Positions 48,625-56,266 of a stretch of 59,365 bases of DNA are shown piece after piece (positions within the stretch are counted from its first letter, which is position 1; the number at the start of each line of letters is the position of its first letter). The notes below the pieces were generated by a model. It made no database searches and was not told where the DNA came from. It worked only from the letters and a program-made list of their open reading frames with translations. This DNA is from CAYPKW01 sp964411425 (lineage in GTDB: Bacteria; Pseudomonadota; Alphaproteobacteria; Dongiales; Dongiaceae): contig CAYPKW010000011.1 in the NCBI GenBank assembly GCA_964411425.1, positions 1 to 59,365 on the forward strand, given 5' to 3'. The translations under genes were made by a program, and so were the position numbers.

Positions 48625-49757
48625 CGGCCGGGCTCCGCCTTCGGCTTCCAGCTGTCGATGTAGCCGCTCCATTCCAGGCGCTCGATCGACGGCGAGACAT
48701 CGAGGGCGTCGCGCGCGTCGATCATCACCGCCACCTCGTCGGTTTCGCGGCGCTCCCCCGCCGCGCCCGCCTGCAAGGCCTTCGGGTGCGGGCCGTGCGG
48801 GAAGCCGGCGGGATGCAGCGTCGCCATGCCGGGCCGGATGTCGTCGCGCGAGAAGAACCGGCCGCGGTGGTAGAAGATGACCTCGTCGTAGTCGTTGTTG
48901 CTGTGGAAGAACGGCACCTTGAGGGCTTCCGGGTCGCTTTCCAGCGGGCGCGGCACGAAGGTGCACACGACGAACCGGTCGGCCAGGAAGGTGGTGTGCG
49001 CCGACGGCGGCAGGTGCACCCGGTGGCTCATCAGCGGACGGATGTCGCGCCAGTTGACGCGCACGGGCGCGAGATCGCCTTGCCAGCCCACGGTGTCGAG
49101 CGGGTTGAAGGGGAACGTCACCGTGCTGAGCTGGCCGCGCCGCTTGATGACGACGCGCCACGGCCCGTCGCCCTGGGCGCGGAACGCTTCGTCGATGGCC
49201 GGCGTTTCGAGTACGCCGGGATCGAAGATCGCTTGCTGGCCGGCCATGCCCTTGTCGGGCAGCCGAAAGGCGCCGTTGGTGGCCTCGATCAGCAGGGCCG
49301 CCACCGGTGCCGCCGGCTCGATCCGCCACATGACGCCGCGCGGCAGCAGGATGTAATCGCCGTCGCGAAACCCGAGGTGGCCGAAATCGCAATAGAGGTC
49401 GCCCGCGCCGGCGTGGATGAACAACAGCTCGTCGCCGTCGCCGTTGCGCGCCAGATGATCCATGCGCCCGGCGCAGCGCCAGTAGCGCAGGCTGAGGTGC
49501 GCGTTCGTCATCGCCTCGGCCGCCTGCCAGGGCGACGCGGATTCCTCGCCGGCCTTGGCGAAATCGAAGGCGCGCGGCCTCAGCGGCCCCTGCCAGTCGC
49601 TCCACCCGGTCGGCGGGTGGGCGTGATAGAGCTGGCTCACCGGCCCGAAGAAGCCCTCGCGTCCGAATTCGCGCTCATAGGTGCCGGCAGGCAGGCCGAC
49701 ATGCGCCTGCCTGGCCACGGTGCCTTCGCGCCGCGGCAGGGAAATCCAGTTGCGCAT
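48621..49757 (-). CDS. hmgA: Homogentisate 1,2-dioxygenase
   Basis: HmgA opens the ring of homogentisate to maleylacetoacetate. The 378-residue protein is the shorter bacterial form, with HSNNDYDEVIFYHRG and the His/Glu-rich HPAGFPHGPHP near the C-terminus supplying iron ligands. A GGGAGGTGAG site precedes the ATG. It sits 22 bases after phhA and overlaps fahA by four. Confidence 0.95.
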   Translation of the reverse strand: MRNWISLPRREGTVARQAHVGLPAGTYEREFGREGFFGPVSQLYHAHPPTGWSDWQGPLRPRAFDFAKAGEESASPWQAAEAMTNAHLSLRYWRCAGRMDHLARNGDGDELLFIHAGAGDLYCDFGHLGFRDGDYILLPRGVMWRIEPAAPVAALLIEATNGAFRLPDKGMAGQQAIFDPGVLETPAIDEAFRAQGDGPWRVVIKRRGQLSTVTFPFNPLDTVGWQGDLAPVRVNWRDIRPLMSHRVHLPPSAHTTFLADRFVVCTFVPRPLESDPEALKVPFFHSNNDYDEVIFYHRGRFFSRDDIRPGMATLHPAGFPHGPHPKALQAGAAGERRETDEVAVMIDARDALDVSPSIERLEWSGYIDSWKPKAEPGR

Positions 49758-49779
49758 CGCTCACCTCCCTTGGACCAAG

Positions 49780-50595
49780 CTAGTGCATCGGCGCCGGATT
49801 GGGCGCCAGCAGCCGGTCGCCGGCTACCGTCGCGTCCGACGCGATGTCCGGCAATTCTGCGAGCTCGCGGTAAATCGTCGTGAAATCGGGCCGCGTCGCC
49901 GCGAACAACTGGTCGAAGCCGTCGATCACGAAGTAGGTATCCTGGTAGCGGTCGATCCGATACTCGGTCCGCATGACGCGCTTCAGGTCGAACGAGATGC
50001 GCCGCGGGCGCGCGTCCTCCAGGCAATGGATCGACTCGGCCTTGGAGGACACGATGCCAGAGCCGTAGATGCGCAGGCCGTCGGGCGTCTGGATCAGCCC
50101 GAACTCCACCGTGTACCAATAGAGCCGCGCGAGATGCGTCAGCGCGCCGAGGCCGAGCGCCTTGAGCCCGCCCCGGCCATAGGCCTGCATGTAGTCGGCG
50201 AACACCGGGTGGACCAGCAGCGGCGCATGGCCGAAGACGTCGTGGAAGACGTCCGGCTCCTCGATGTAGTCCATCTGCTCCGGCTTGCGGATGAAGCAGG
50301 TGGAGACGAAGCGCCGGTTCGCCATGTGCTCGAAGAAGATGTCGTCCGGCACCAGCCCGGGGACCGCGACGATGCGCCAGCCGGTCGCCCGCGCCAGCAC
50401 CTCGTTGAGGCGGCGGAAGTCCGGAATGCCGTCGGCGGCAACGCCGAGTTTCTTCAGGCCGTCCAGGAACTCCGGCGTGGCGCGCGAGCTGAGGATGCGC
50501 GCCTGGCGCTCGAACAGGCTGCGCCACAGCGCGTGCTCGGCCGGAGCGTAGCGCTCCCAGTCCTGCTCGATGGTGTGGTCGGCGCGCGGTTCCAT
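49780..50595 (-). CDS. phhA: Phenylalanine 4-monooxygenase
   Basis: PhhA hydroxylates phenylalanine to tyrosine using iron and pterin. The protein, about 271 residues, has the iron-ligand motif VFHDVFGHAPLL (two His) and YWYTVEFGL (Glu). The ATG at 50595 (MEPRADHTIEQDW) has GGAG upstream and fits the family; an ATG at 50631 would add 12 residues without a ribosome site. It is the first gene of the operon. An aminotransferase and a maleylacetoacetate isomerase needed for the full pathway are not in the window. Confidence 0.95.
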   Translation of the reverse strand: MEPRADHTIEQDWERYAPAEHALWRSLFERQARILSSRATPEFLDGLKKLGVAADGIPDFRRLNEVLARATGWRIVAVPGLVPDDIFFEHMANRRFVSTCFIRKPEQMDYIEEPDVFHDVFGHAPLLVHPVFADYMQAYGRGGLKALGLGALTHLARLYWYTVEFGLIQTPDGLRIYGSGIVSSKAESIHCLEDARPRRISFDLKRVMRTEYRIDRYQDTYFVIDGFDQLFAATRPDFTTIYRELAELPDIASDATVAGDRLLAPNPAPMH

Positions 50596-50728
50596 CAGCG
50601 GGACTCCGATGGAAATCCAACGAGTTGCCATCCAATTTTGGCGCGGCCCTCGACGATTTCAAGCGACCGTACGGCATTCGAGGCTAAATGTCCGCGCTGA
50701 CGTGCGTGCTCTTGCGTGCGGGGCGCTA

Positions 50729-51067
50729 ATGCACCATATTGGCGTCGTGCGCAAATTTACCGTCGGATACGTGGCTCATCTGCTTGCTATTCTGGCGCTT
50801 GTCGTCGGCATCCAGATGCAGGCGATGCCGATGGCGTCGGAGGTGGTGCAAGTAGTTGCCGAGGCCGGCAGCTTGAACGACTGTAACTTGTGTGCGCAGC
50901 AAGACATGACCGGCGGCCAGTGCGTTATCGTATGCCCCGCGTCATCCGCCGTGGCACATTCGGAGCCATTCGCGACCGAGGTTGTCCGGGCCGCAGCCTG
51001 GACATGGGCGGTTGCGGCTCATGCCTCTTCCGGCGTCGCGCCTGACGCTGGCCCTCCCCGCGCTTAA
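50729..51067 (+). CDS. Small Cys-rich exported protein at head of copper/redox cluster
   Basis: The 112-residue protein has an N-terminal hydrophobic segment (AHLLAILALVVGIQMQAMPMA) that looks like a signal or anchor. A Cys-rich stretch follows with Cys52, Cys55, Cys65 and Cys69 (DCNLCAQQDMTGGQCVIVCP), including CxxC and CxxxC, suited to metal or disulfide chemistry. I do not recognise a named family. It is followed after 162 bases by the multicopper oxidase on the same strand. The ribosome site is weak; GTG 50747 is an alternative start. Confidence 0.6.
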   Translation: MHHIGVVRKFTVGYVAHLLAILALVVGIQMQAMPMASEVVQVVAEAGSLNDCNLCAQQDMTGGQCVIVCPASSAVAHSEPFATEVVRAAAWTWAVAAHASSGVAPDAGPPRA

Positions 51068-51084
51068 GAGCAATTAAGGCCCTT

Positions 51085-51104
51085 CCGCACCCGCAACGGT
51101 GCGG
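51085..51104 (+). other. Hairpin between the small Cys protein and the multicopper oxidase
   Basis: A perfect 7-base stem CCGCACC/GGTGCGG with loop CGCAAC lies in the 162-base gap. No T-run follows, so its role (attenuation, RNA stability) is open. Confidence 0.4.
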
Positions 51105-51229
51105 CCTGGAGGCCTAATCGCCTGTCCACTAGACATTGCGGCACCTTGGTCGCACGTCCTGGCCGTTCAGGTGTCCGCGAACGTTGGCTTCAGCGCGCGC
51201 TTCGATCGATTAACACGGGAGCAATCCAG

Positions 51230-52726
51230 ATGTCTCTCTTCCACGGTTCCGCTTTGTCGCGTCGCTCTTTGCTGGCTGGCGGGGCTGCCGCGGCAGCGGC
51301 GTCTTCTCTTCGATGGCCGCTGGCTGCCGAGATGCAGCGCGAGGTTCGGCTCGTCGCCAAACCGTCCCGCGTGGCGTTGGTCGGGGGTGAGTATCCAGCC
51401 TCCGACGTGTGGGCCTACAACGGCTCGGTACCCGGTCCGACACTGCGGTTCCGCCGGGGCGAGACGGTTCGAATTGCCGTCGAGAACCGCCTGTCGGAGG
51501 AGACCACTGTGCACTGGCACGGCGTCCGCGTTCCCAATGCCATGGACGGTGTACCTCATCTCACGCAAAAGCCCATCGCGCCCGGTGAAACCTTCATTTA
51601 CGAGTTCAGCCTGCCGGATGCGGGAACCTACTGGTATCACCCGCATCAGCGCAGCTTCGAGCAGGTCGGGCGCGGCCTCTATGGGGCCTTCATTGTGGAC
51701 GAACTGCAACCGGTCCAGGTGGATCGGGACATCGTCTGGGTGCTCGACGATTGGCGGCTCACGCCTCAGGCCGCGATTTCCGATGACTTCGGCAATCACA
51801 TGGACGTCGGCATGGCCGGCCAGATCGGCAACACCGTCACGGTGAACGGGCGCGTACCGGCCACCTTCGATGTGCGAGCCGGCGAGCGAATCCGGTTGCG
51901 CCTGATCAACGCGGCCAATGCGCGGATCTTCGGCCTCGCCTTCGAGTCCCACAGACCTCGCGTCATTGCGTTGGATGGACAGCCTGTCGAACCGCATGAT
52001 CCAGAGGGCGGGCGGATTATCCTCGGACCGGCGATGCGCGCCGATCTCGTGATCGATATGTCGGGCCGACCCGGCGAGCGTTTCGCGCTCACTGACAGCT
52101 TCTATCCAACCTTCGCTTACAAGCTCCTCGACCTTGTCTATGGCGAGGAGCCGCCGCTTCGCGAGCATCCGCTCGACGCCCCCGTTCGACTCCCCGCCAA
52201 TCCGATGCCCGAGCCGGACCTGGCGCTTGCCGAGCGCCGCGAAATCGTCCTCGGCGGCGGCATGATGGGCGGGATGATGATGGGCGGCGACATGATGGGT
52301 GGTGGGACGATGGGCGGCGACATGATGGGCGGTGGGATGATGGGTGGTGGAATGATGGGGGACGGCATGATGGGCGGCGATACGATGAACCAGATGAGCG
52401 ACGGCGTCTGGACCGTCAATGGCAAGTCCGCCACGGAACACCTGCACGAGCCCCTATACACTTTGCAGCGCGACAGGTCGTACGTCTTCGCGTTGCACAA
52501 CCGAACGGCGTTCCATCACCCGGTTCATTTGCACGGTCACTCGTTCCGCGTCCTCTCCCGCAACGGCCAACCGACCCGCTACCGCGAGTGGCGGGACACC
52601 GTGCTGACGGCGCCGCGGGAAGTCGTCGAGATCGCCTTCGTCGCCGACAATCCCGGCGACTGGATGATCCATTGCCACATCCTCGAGCACCAAGCCGGTG
52701 GGATGATGGCCAGCGTTCGCATCTGA
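51230..52726 (+). CDS. Tat-exported multicopper oxidase with Met-rich insert
   Basis: This is a 498-residue periplasmic three-domain multicopper oxidase. A Tat signal (SRRSLLAGGAAAAAASS) opens it. Copper motifs are HWHG (95-98), HPH (137-139), HPVHLHGH, and HCHILEHQAGGM with the type-1 copper Cys, His and Met. Residues about 342-387 form a Met/Gly/Asp insert, GGMMMGGDMMGGG and variants, which resembles the Cu(I)-collecting Met-rich segments of CueO and CopA. It probably oxidises Cu(I) to limit copper toxicity. The ATG at 51230 has GGGAG upstream. Confidence 0.93.
   Translation: MSLFHGSALSRRSLLAGGAAAAAASSLRWPLAAEMQREVRLVAKPSRVALVGGEYPASDVWAYNGSVPGPTLRFRRGETVRIAVENRLSEETTVHWHGVRVPNAMDGVPHLTQKPIAPGETFIYEFSLPDAGTYWYHPHQRSFEQVGRGLYGAFIVDELQPVQVDRDIVWVLDDWRLTPQAAISDDFGNHMDVGMAGQIGNTVTVNGRVPATFDVRAGERIRLRLINAANARIFGLAFESHRPRVIALDGQPVEPHDPEGGRIILGPAMRADLVIDMSGRPGERFALTDSFYPTFAYKLLDLVYGEEPPLREHPLDAPVRLPANPMPEPDLALAERREIVLGGGMMGGMMMGGDMMGGGTMGGDMMGGGMMGGGMMGDGMMGGDTMNQMSDGVWTVNGKSATEHLHEPLYTLQRDRSYVFALHNRTAFHHPVHLHGHSFRVLSRNGQPTRYREWRDTVLTAPREVVEIAFVADNPGDWMIHCHILEHQAGGMMASVRI
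52255..52389 (+). repeat. In-frame tandem repeat encoding the Met-rich insert
   Basis: Repeats built on ATGATGGGCGGYG units (about 18 bases each, with variants) encode the GGMMGG/GGDMMGG stretch of the oxidase. The array is prone to slippage by whole codons, changing the number of Met pairs. Confidence 0.75.
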
Positions 52727-52754
52727 CCGGTGGCTCCACGAAGGAGAAGAGCCC

Positions 52755-53330
52755 GTGTCTGAGCAGACCTCCACTGCATCGCAAGAGGCGCTTTGCCTAC
52801 GCCGGCGCCTGATCTTCATGCTGCCCGGGTTGGCTTTCCTCGGCCTGGCTGTCGCGCTCGGCTTCGGCTTGACCCGCGATCCATCGCTCGTGCGGTCGCC
52901 ACTGATAGGCAAGCCGATCCCGGAGTTCGCATTGCCGCCCGTCAAGGGGCGCACGCTTGGGCTGTCCAGCGCCGATCTCAAGGGCGAGGTTTCGCTCGTC
53001 AACGTTTTCGCATCGTGGTGCCTTGCTTGCCGCTACGAGCATCCGTTCTTCATGCGATTGAAGGCGGAGGGGATCGTTCCGATCCACGGGATCAACTACA
53101 AGGACAAGCCGGAGGACGCGGCGAACTGGCTCGATAGCATGGGCGATCCGTACACGCGGACCGGCGCCGATATCGACGGTCGCGTGTCGATCGACTGGGG
53201 TGTCTATGGCGTGCCCGAAACCTTCGTCATCGATCGCCAGGGACGGATCGCCTTCAAGCAGATCGGTCCCGTGAACGAGCGGATTCTAGGGGACACGATC
53301 CTGCCGCTGATCGAGCGGCTGAAGCGATGA
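52755..53330 (+). CDS. Membrane-anchored thioredoxin, DsbE/CcmG-like
   Basis: The 191-residue protein has one N-terminal membrane segment (IFMLPGLAFLGLAVALGFGL) and a periplasmic thioredoxin fold with active site WCLAC (Cys89, Cys92), preceded by LVNVFAS and followed by IHGINYKDK. That is the CcmG/DsbE pattern. CcmG reduces apocytochrome c; here, next to a multicopper oxidase and SCO1 and without ccm genes, it may serve copper-protein assembly. It starts with GTG after AAGGAG and overlaps the next gene by four bases. Confidence 0.9.
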   Translation: MSEQTSTASQEALCLRRRLIFMLPGLAFLGLAVALGFGLTRDPSLVRSPLIGKPIPEFALPPVKGRTLGLSSADLKGEVSLVNVFASWCLACRYEHPFFMRLKAEGIVPIHGINYKDKPEDAANWLDSMGDPYTRTGADIDGRVSIDWGVYGVPETFVIDRQGRIAFKQIGPVNERILGDTILPLIERLKR

Positions 53331-54001
53331 TTTGGCCTACGAGGAAGACGCAAGCCGTGGTTGCGATAGGCGTTTCGGCCTGGTTGGTCCTCGGCGTCGG
53401 TATCTATGCGTTGCGACCGGTCGCGGAGCGCGCCGACGCTCCCGCGGCGAGGACCGTCCCGCTGGCCGATCCCGCGTTTGCCTTTGCCCCGCTGGAGGAA
53501 CCGCGCGCACTACCGGCACTTCAGTTCCAGGATGGCGATGGACGCATCGTCGCCCTCACCGATTTCCGCGGGCGTGTCGTTCTCTTGAACATCTGGGCGA
53601 CCTGGTGTGTACCGTGCCGCCGCGAGATGCCGACGTTGGATCGCCTGCAAGCGAGCCTTGGCGGCCCCGATTTCGAAGTGGTGGCCCTATCGGTCGACCG
53701 CGGCGGTCCGCCAGCAGTCAAGGCGTACTTCGAGGAGACCAAGCTCGCCGCGCTCCGCATCTACGTCGATCGGTCCGGTGAGGCGGTTGAACAGCTCAAT
53801 GTTCTTGGACTGCCGACAACCATTTTGGTGGATCGAAACGGCAGCGAGATCGGTAGGACCGTCGGTCCAGCGGAATGGGACAGCCCCGAGATAATCCGGC
53901 TCATACGCCGCTACATGGCGAAACCATCGGCCGATCTCTCCTCCATGGACGCCGAAAAGACATGGCGCGCCATCTGCCGGTTTGGCGCTGCGTGCGGCTA
54001 G
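53327..54001 (+). CDS. TlpA-like membrane-anchored thioredoxin
   Basis: The 224-residue protein has a membrane anchor (VVAIGVSAWLVLGVGIYAL) and a thioredoxin domain with active site WCVPC (Cys94, Cys97) in LLNIWATWCVPCRREMP, and the cis-Pro segment GLPTTILVDRNG. TlpA-type proteins reduce SCO1 and the CuA centre of cytochrome oxidase, which fits the SCO1 gene downstream. A C-terminal extension carries two more Cys (ICRFGAACG). It overlaps the preceding thioredoxin gene. Confidence 0.9.
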   Translation: MIWPTRKTQAVVAIGVSAWLVLGVGIYALRPVAERADAPAARTVPLADPAFAFAPLEEPRALPALQFQDGDGRIVALTDFRGRVVLLNIWATWCVPCRREMPTLDRLQASLGGPDFEVVALSVDRGGPPAVKAYFEETKLAALRIYVDRSGEAVEQLNVLGLPTTILVDRNGSEIGRTVGPAEWDSPEIIRLIRRYMAKPSADLSSMDAEKTWRAICRFGAACG

Positions 54002-54017
54002 GGATCGAGCCACGACA

Positions 54018-54974
54018 ATGGAAACAAGCATCTTCTTCGGGGGATCGGCGGTCGCGGCCTTCGTGGCGGGCGTGATCGCTCTGTTCGCGCCCTGCTGCAT
54101 CTCGGTCATGCTACCGGCTTACTTCGCCAACTCGTTCCGAAATCGAGGCGTCCTGGTCGCCATGACGTTCCTGTTCGCGGCCGGGATCGCGACCGTCATC
54201 CTGCCGCTCGCCATGGGGGCGTCGGCACTGCGACAGCTCCTCGTCACGCAGCACACATTGCTCTACGTGGCGGCCGGTCTGCTGATGCTGGCAATGGCGA
54301 TCTACACGTTGGCTGGCGGTCAATTGCATCTGCCGATGCCGGGCCGGCGGGCCGGCAGTAGGACCGGGCCGCTCAGCGTCTACTCGCTGGGTATCTTCTC
54401 CGGCGTGGCAAGCTCCTGTTGCGCGCCGGTGCTGGCCGGCGTGATCGCGCTCTCGAGCGTGGCGCAGTCGTTCACCATCGCGCTGGGCCTGGGCCTCGCC
54501 TACGTGTTCGGCATGGTGGCGCCGCTGTTCTTCATTTCGATGCTCTGGGACCGTTTCGACTGGCGATCCAGTTGGCTGTTCCGTCCGAGGCGGTTCACTT
54601 GGCGGATCGGGCGCCTCAGCCGCACGATCTCAGGCTCCGCCTTGGCGACCGGCCTCCTACTTGCCTTCATGGGCGCGGCGACGACGTGGGTGGGTCTTGC
54701 CTACGACTCAATGCCTGGGACGAGCGACTGGCAGGTGAAGGTAACCGCCTGGCTCCAGCACTATGGCCGAGCCATCACCGACTGGTTCTCTTGGCTGCCG
54801 ACCTGGGCCGCGGCAGTGGTCCTGCTTGGTGTCGCGGCTCTTCTCGGTTGGCGCGCGATCAGGCAAGTGGGCGCTGCACCCGCCCGCGAGGAATCCATCG
54901 ACCATCAGCTACGAGTTGAATCACCAGGAGGGTATCATGACAGCAAGCAACGCGTCGAAGGCCGGCAAAACTAG
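54018..54974 (+). CDS. CcdA/DsbD-like transmembrane protein with Cys-Cys pairs
   Basis: The 318-residue inner-membrane protein has about seven hydrophobic segments. In place of the single Cys of CcdA helices it has adjacent pairs, APCC (Cys26, Cys27) and SSCC (Cys134, Cys135), in otherwise CcdA-like contexts (GVIALFAPCCISVMLPAYF and GVASSCCAPVLAGVIAL). It would carry electrons from cytoplasmic thioredoxin to the periplasm. The pairs could mean a modified disulfide relay or metal binding. Its end overlaps the next gene by 38 bases. Confidence 0.8.
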   Translation: METSIFFGGSAVAAFVAGVIALFAPCCISVMLPAYFANSFRNRGVLVAMTFLFAAGIATVILPLAMGASALRQLLVTQHTLLYVAAGLLMLAMAIYTLAGGQLHLPMPGRRAGSRTGPLSVYSLGIFSGVASSCCAPVLAGVIALSSVAQSFTIALGLGLAYVFGMVAPLFFISMLWDRFDWRSSWLFRPRRFTWRIGRLSRTISGSALATGLLLAFMGAATTWVGLAYDSMPGTSDWQVKVTAWLQHYGRAITDWFSWLPTWAAAVVLLGVAALLGWRAIRQVGAAPAREESIDHQLRVESPGGYHDSKQRVEGRQN

Positions 54975-55614
54975 GTCGCCCTCGACAGCGAAGCGTTCGC
55001 CTTGGGGGTTGTCGAAGAAGGTCGTTGTAGCGGTCGGCGCGGCCGTTGTCGCGCTCGGCGCGATCTATTGGATCAATACCGAAGGCGAATCCGAGTCGGT
55101 TGGCAAGTTCAAGTTCCAGGTCGGCGATCCCGGCCCAGGTCAAGCGGCGCCGCCGATCAGGCTGAGTTCGAACCTCCTTGGCACCTTCGATCTTGCCGAA
55201 CAGCGCGGCACGACGGTCCTGCTGTACTTTCAGGAGGGCTTGATGTGTCAGCCCTGCTGGGATCAGATCAACGACATTGAAAAGAACCCCGACGATTTTC
55301 GTGCCCTCGGCATCGACATGATCGTCAGCATCACGACGGACCCGGCCGATCTCGTGCAGACTAAAGTGTTCGACGAGGCGCTTCAGACGCCGGTGTTGTC
55401 CGACCCAGATCTGGCGGTCTCCAGAGCCTACAACACGAACAAGTACGGGATGATGGGCGACAGCCGCAACGGTCACTCTTTCATCCTCGTAGGCCCCGAT
55501 GGTTTCATCCGCTGGCGCGCCGACTACGGCGGTGCGCCCGACTATACCATGTATCTTCCGGCCGCGGATCTCCTCGCCGATCTGCGGCGCGGGCTCGGCA
55601 AGGGCGAGAACTAG
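54937..55614 (+). CDS. Membrane-anchored peroxiredoxin/thioredoxin-like protein
   Basis: The 225-residue protein has one N-terminal membrane segment (VVVAVGAAVVALGAIYWI) and an AhpC/TSA-type fold: GQAAPPIRLSSNLLG, TVLLYFQEGLMCQPCWDQ with CQPC at 104-107, and SFILVGPDGFIRWRADYGG. The CxxC in place of the single peroxidatic Cys of peroxiredoxins suggests a disulfide oxidoreductase. CAGGAGG precedes the ATG. It lies between the CcdA-like and glutaredoxin genes. Confidence 0.83.
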   Translation: MTASNASKAGKTRSPSTAKRSPWGLSKKVVVAVGAAVVALGAIYWINTEGESESVGKFKFQVGDPGPGQAAPPIRLSSNLLGTFDLAEQRGTTVLLYFQEGLMCQPCWDQINDIEKNPDDFRALGIDMIVSITTDPADLVQTKVFDEALQTPVLSDPDLAVSRAYNTNKYGMMGDSRNGHSFILVGPDGFIRWRADYGGAPDYTMYLPAADLLADLRRGLGKGEN

Positions 55615-55617
55615 GGA

Positions 55618-55953
55618 ATGCCTGCTCTTGACGTCCTCATACTGACGCAAGAAGACTGCGGATTCTGCGACACCGCCAAGACGCTGTTCCAGCGACTGGG
55701 GCGCGAGTTTACGCTGTCGGTGTCGACATTGGCGATCGATTCGCCGGAAGGCCAGGCGCTCGCAGAGCGCGGGGGTGTCCTGTTCCCGCCGGGGATATTC
55801 ATCGCCGGGGAGCCGTTTTCGTACGGCCGGCCATCCGAAGGAAAGATTCGTCGGGAGTTGGCGCGACGGCTGGTAGCGAATGTTCAAATGAAAGCTGAAG
55901 GAGAGACAGACAATGGATACGACGAAAAGACAAGTGTCAAGTGCGACCACTAA
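55618..55953 (+). CDS. Glutaredoxin-like protein
   Basis: The 111-residue protein has a thioredoxin-fold start LDVLILTQEDCGFCDTAK with CGFC (Cys14, Cys17), then a cis-Pro region (LFPPGIFIAGEPFSYGRPSEGKIRREL). It has no signal peptide, so it is presumably cytoplasmic and could feed electrons to the membrane carriers of the cluster. It starts three bases after its neighbour and overlaps the next gene by 41 bases. Confidence 0.82.
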   Translation: MPALDVLILTQEDCGFCDTAKTLFQRLGREFTLSVSTLAIDSPEGQALAERGGVLFPPGIFIAGEPFSYGRPSEGKIRRELARRLVANVQMKAEGETDNGYDEKTSVKCDH

Positions 55954-56266
55954 AGAGAGGCCCCTCGCACAGGACATCCTCTACGCCGTAGGCTACTGGC
56001 TTGCCGCCTTCCGGTCACGCTTTGGTCCCCGAGGCTTGGTCATTCTGGCCACGGCGGTCATCGGCGGCGGACTCGCCCTCAATTGGGGCTGGGTGGTGGC
56101 GCTTGGGATCGCGCCGATCGTCCTGATGGCCCTCCCATGCGCCGCCATGTGCGCTATCGGCATGTGCAAGGGGGGAAAGGGCAAACAATCCTGCTCCAGC
56201 GGCGGTTCGGAGGAGGAGGAGCGCAAGAGCGGGTCGCCTCGATCGCGATCGCCCGATGGTCAATAG
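55913..56266 (+). CDS. Small Cys-rich membrane protein of unknown function
   Basis: The 117-residue protein has two hydrophobic segments (GLVILATAVIGGGLALNWGWVVA and LGIAPIVLMALPCAAMCAIGM). Cysteines 76, 80, 85 and 94 cluster at the end of the second (PCAAMCAIGMCKGGKGKQSC), like a metal-binding site at the membrane face. A charged tail follows. AAGGAGA precedes the ATG although the gene begins inside the glutaredoxin gene, and it ends inside the SCO1 gene. I do not recognise a family. Confidence 0.65.
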   Translation: MDTTKRQVSSATTKERPLAQDILYAVGYWLAAFRSRFGPRGLVILATAVIGGGLALNWGWVVALGIAPIVLMALPCAAMCAIGMCKGGKGKQSCSSGGSEEEERKSGSPRSRSPDGQ

